Assembly: GCA_017642585.1 (NCBI GenBank)
Contig: JAGCOR010000005.1
Span: forward strand, 54,053-118,052
DNA from: Alphaproteobacteria bacterium
GTDB taxonomy: Bacteria > Pseudomonadota > Alphaproteobacteria > Rs-D84
Direction of reading: 5' to 3'
DNA: 64,000 nt
The notes below the pieces were generated by a model. That model worked only from the letters and a program-made list of their open reading frames with translations, searched no databases and was not told where the DNA came from. Position 1 is the stretch's first letter. The number at the start of each line of letters is the position of its first letter. The translations under genes were made by a program, and so were the position numbers. This document shows, in pieces, positions 62,583-64,000 of the stretch.

Positions 62583-64000
62583 ATGAGCAAGAATAAAAGT
62601 GTTTTTTCTTTGGAATCTGGTTATAAACCCATGGGGGACCAGCCAACTGCCATATCTGAATTGGTGGCGGGTGTTTTGGATAACCGTAAATCTCAGGTTT
62701 TATTGGGGGTAACTGGGTCTGGTAAAACATTTACTATGGCCAATGTGATTCAAGAATTGTCCAGACCAGCCATGATTATGGCGCCAAACAAGATATTGGC
62801 GGCGCAATTATATACAGAAATGAAATCTTTTTTCCCACATAATCACGTGGAATATTTTGTTTCTTTCTATGATTATTATCAACCAGAAGCTTATGTTCCT
62901 ACAACCGATACATATATAGATAAAGATGCGTCTATTAATGAACAGTTGGATCGTATGCGCCACAGTGCTACGCGTGCCATGTTGGAAGAAAAGGATGTCA
63001 TTGTTGTTTCTTCGGTGTCTTCTATTTATGGTATTGGGTCACCTGAACAATATTCTGAAATGAAGGTGGCTTTACATACTGGGGACAAAATATCAGAGAA
63101 AGATGTTATGCGTGCGTTGGTGGATATTCAATATAAACGCAATGATGTTGCGTTTGCCCGCGGTGATTTTCGTGTACGCGGTGATTCTTTGGATATATTC
63201 CCGTCACATTCACAAGACAGGGGTTGGAAATTATCTTTCTTTGGTGATGAAATTGATGAGATTTGGGAATTTGATACGTTAACTGGCGCTAAATTACAAA
63301 AATTAGACAGAATTGTTGTATATCCAAATACACATTATGCAACACCTATGCCGTCCATCATTCAGGCATTATACAATATTCGTGAAGATCTGGATGAACG
63401 TTTAAAATATTTTCATGACAATATGAAATATGTTGAAGAACAAAGATTAAGAGAACGTGTGAATTTCGATATAGAAATGATGGAATCGACCGGGACTTGT
63501 CATGGTATTGAAAATTATTCGCGGTATTTAACTGGGCGTCTGCCGGGACAACCACCACCAACATTGTTTGAATATTTACCAAAAGATGCGATTTTGTTTT
63601 TGGACGAAAGTCATGTGACGGTGCCACAAATTGGTGCGATGTCGCGTGGTGACCGTGCGCGCAAGGAAACTTTGTCGCAATATGGTTTTCGTTTGCCGTC
63701 TTGTGTGGATAATCGCCCCCTTACTTTTGAAGAATGGGATATGTTGCGCCCACAAACGATATTTGTTTCTGCGACACCGGCACAATGGGAATTGGAACAA
63801 TCAAAAGGTATTGTTTCGGAACAGTTGATACGCCCAACGGGCCTGTTGGATCCGATTTGTGATGTTCGTCCAACAACGCATCAGGTTGATGATTTGTTAA
63901 ACGAAGTCAAACATATATCGGGGCGTGTGATTGTTACAACGCTGACCAAAAAGATGGCTGAACAATTGACGGATTATTTCGTTGAAAACGGCGTGAGTGC
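62583..64000 (+). CDS. uvrB: excinuclease ABC subunit B (5' part; runs off the window)
   Basis: The first 472 codons of UvrB are present, open to the window end. Walker A is GVTGSGKT at about 42-49, the beta-hairpin region has YDYYQPEAYVP, and FLDESHVTVPQ carries the DEAD-like motif, followed by SATPAQWEL. UvrB verifies DNA damage and recruits UvrC in nucleotide excision repair. The start follows a TATAAT-like box near 62540. Confidence 0.97.
   Translation, partial: MSKNKSVFSLESGYKPMGDQPTAISELVAGVLDNRKSQVLLGVTGSGKTFTMANVIQELSRPAMIMAPNKILAAQLYTEMKSFFPHNHVEYFVSFYDYYQPEAYVPTTDTYIDKDASINEQLDRMRHSATRAMLEEKDVIVVSSVSSIYGIGSPEQYSEMKVALHTGDKISEKDVMRALVDIQYKRNDVAFARGDFRVRGDSLDIFPSHSQDRGWKLSFFGDEIDEIWEFDTLTGAKLQKLDRIVVYPNTHYATPMPSIIQALYNIREDLDERLKYFHDNMKYVEEQRLRERVNFDIEMMESTGTCHGIENYSRYLTGRLPGQPPPTLFEYLPKDAILFLDESHVTVPQIGAMSRGDRARKETLSQYGFRLPSCVDNRPLTFEEWDMLRPQTIFVSATPAQWELEQSKGIVSEQLIRPTGLLDPICDVRPTTHQVDDLLNEVKHISGRVIVTTLTKKMAEQLTDYFVENGVS

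Overview
The window comes from the chromosome of an AT-rich Gram-negative bacterium, most likely a host-associated alphaproteobacterium. The evidence is: lipid A genes (a DUF374 acyltransferase, lpxK, lpxC), a type 2 (eukaryote/archaeal-like) isoleucyl-tRNA synthetase as in Rickettsiales and Holosporales, virB3/virB4 genes, outer-membrane beta-barrels, and the DUF374-lpxK order common in alphaproteobacteria. G+C looks like roughly one third by eye. Genus-level placement is not possible from the sequence alone.

Layout. 1-7.4 kb (+): tRNA-Val, metG, two unknown genes with queH, then fabD-small ORFs-fabG-mnmG and tRNA-Thr(CGT). 7.4-16.7 kb (-): an unknown HEPN-like protein, nth, ileS, pheT, pheS, rplT, rpmI. 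16.8-24.9 kb (+): the rod-shape and division-wall block mreC-mreD-mrdA-rodA, followed by topA and dnaG. 24.9-38.8 kb: mixed accessory and housekeeping genes (ychF, an orphan SufD-like protein, a 44-residue L36 gene, virB3-virB4, lrgAB, SGNH/PQ-loop/methyltransferase genes, a Nudix hydrolase, an outer-membrane barrel and initiator tRNA). 38.9-41.9 kb: lipid A synthesis. 41.9-46.6 kb: a four-gene type IVb pilus operon in the R64 order pilO-pilP-pilQ-pilR. 46.6-52.7 kb: a RusA-like resolvase, gyrB, a small JAMM/HhH-glycosylase/ung cluster and a PagL-like lipid A deacylase. 52.8-57.0 kb: an island at tRNA-Met. 57.0-64.0 kb: rfbD, tRNA-Thr(GGT), aspS, an AsmA-like protein and the start of uvrB.

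Two themes stand out. First, aminoacyl-tRNA synthetase genes carry amino-acid-sensing leaders of different designs: a leader peptide with four consecutive Ile codons plus terminator before ileS, a Met-containing mini-ORF plus competing hairpins before metG, and a T-box-type antiterminator core (7-nt TGGCACC bulge) before aspS. T-boxes are mainly a Firmicutes and Actinobacteria device, so the last is unexpected here.

Second, two tRNA genes (elongator tRNA-Met and tRNA-fMet) are each followed by several extra copies of their own 3' end. Each extra copy except one is preceded by a structured unit of about 55-145 nt, and gene cassettes lie between copies. At tRNA-Met the cassette (nagZ-like, GNAT, DUF3800, putative nuclease) lies between 48-bp direct repeats. 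It has repeated TCTACACA motifs near both ends that resemble integrase arm sites, but no recombinase gene. The structured units show compensatory base changes between copies and may be a new class of tRNA-anchored element or small RNA.
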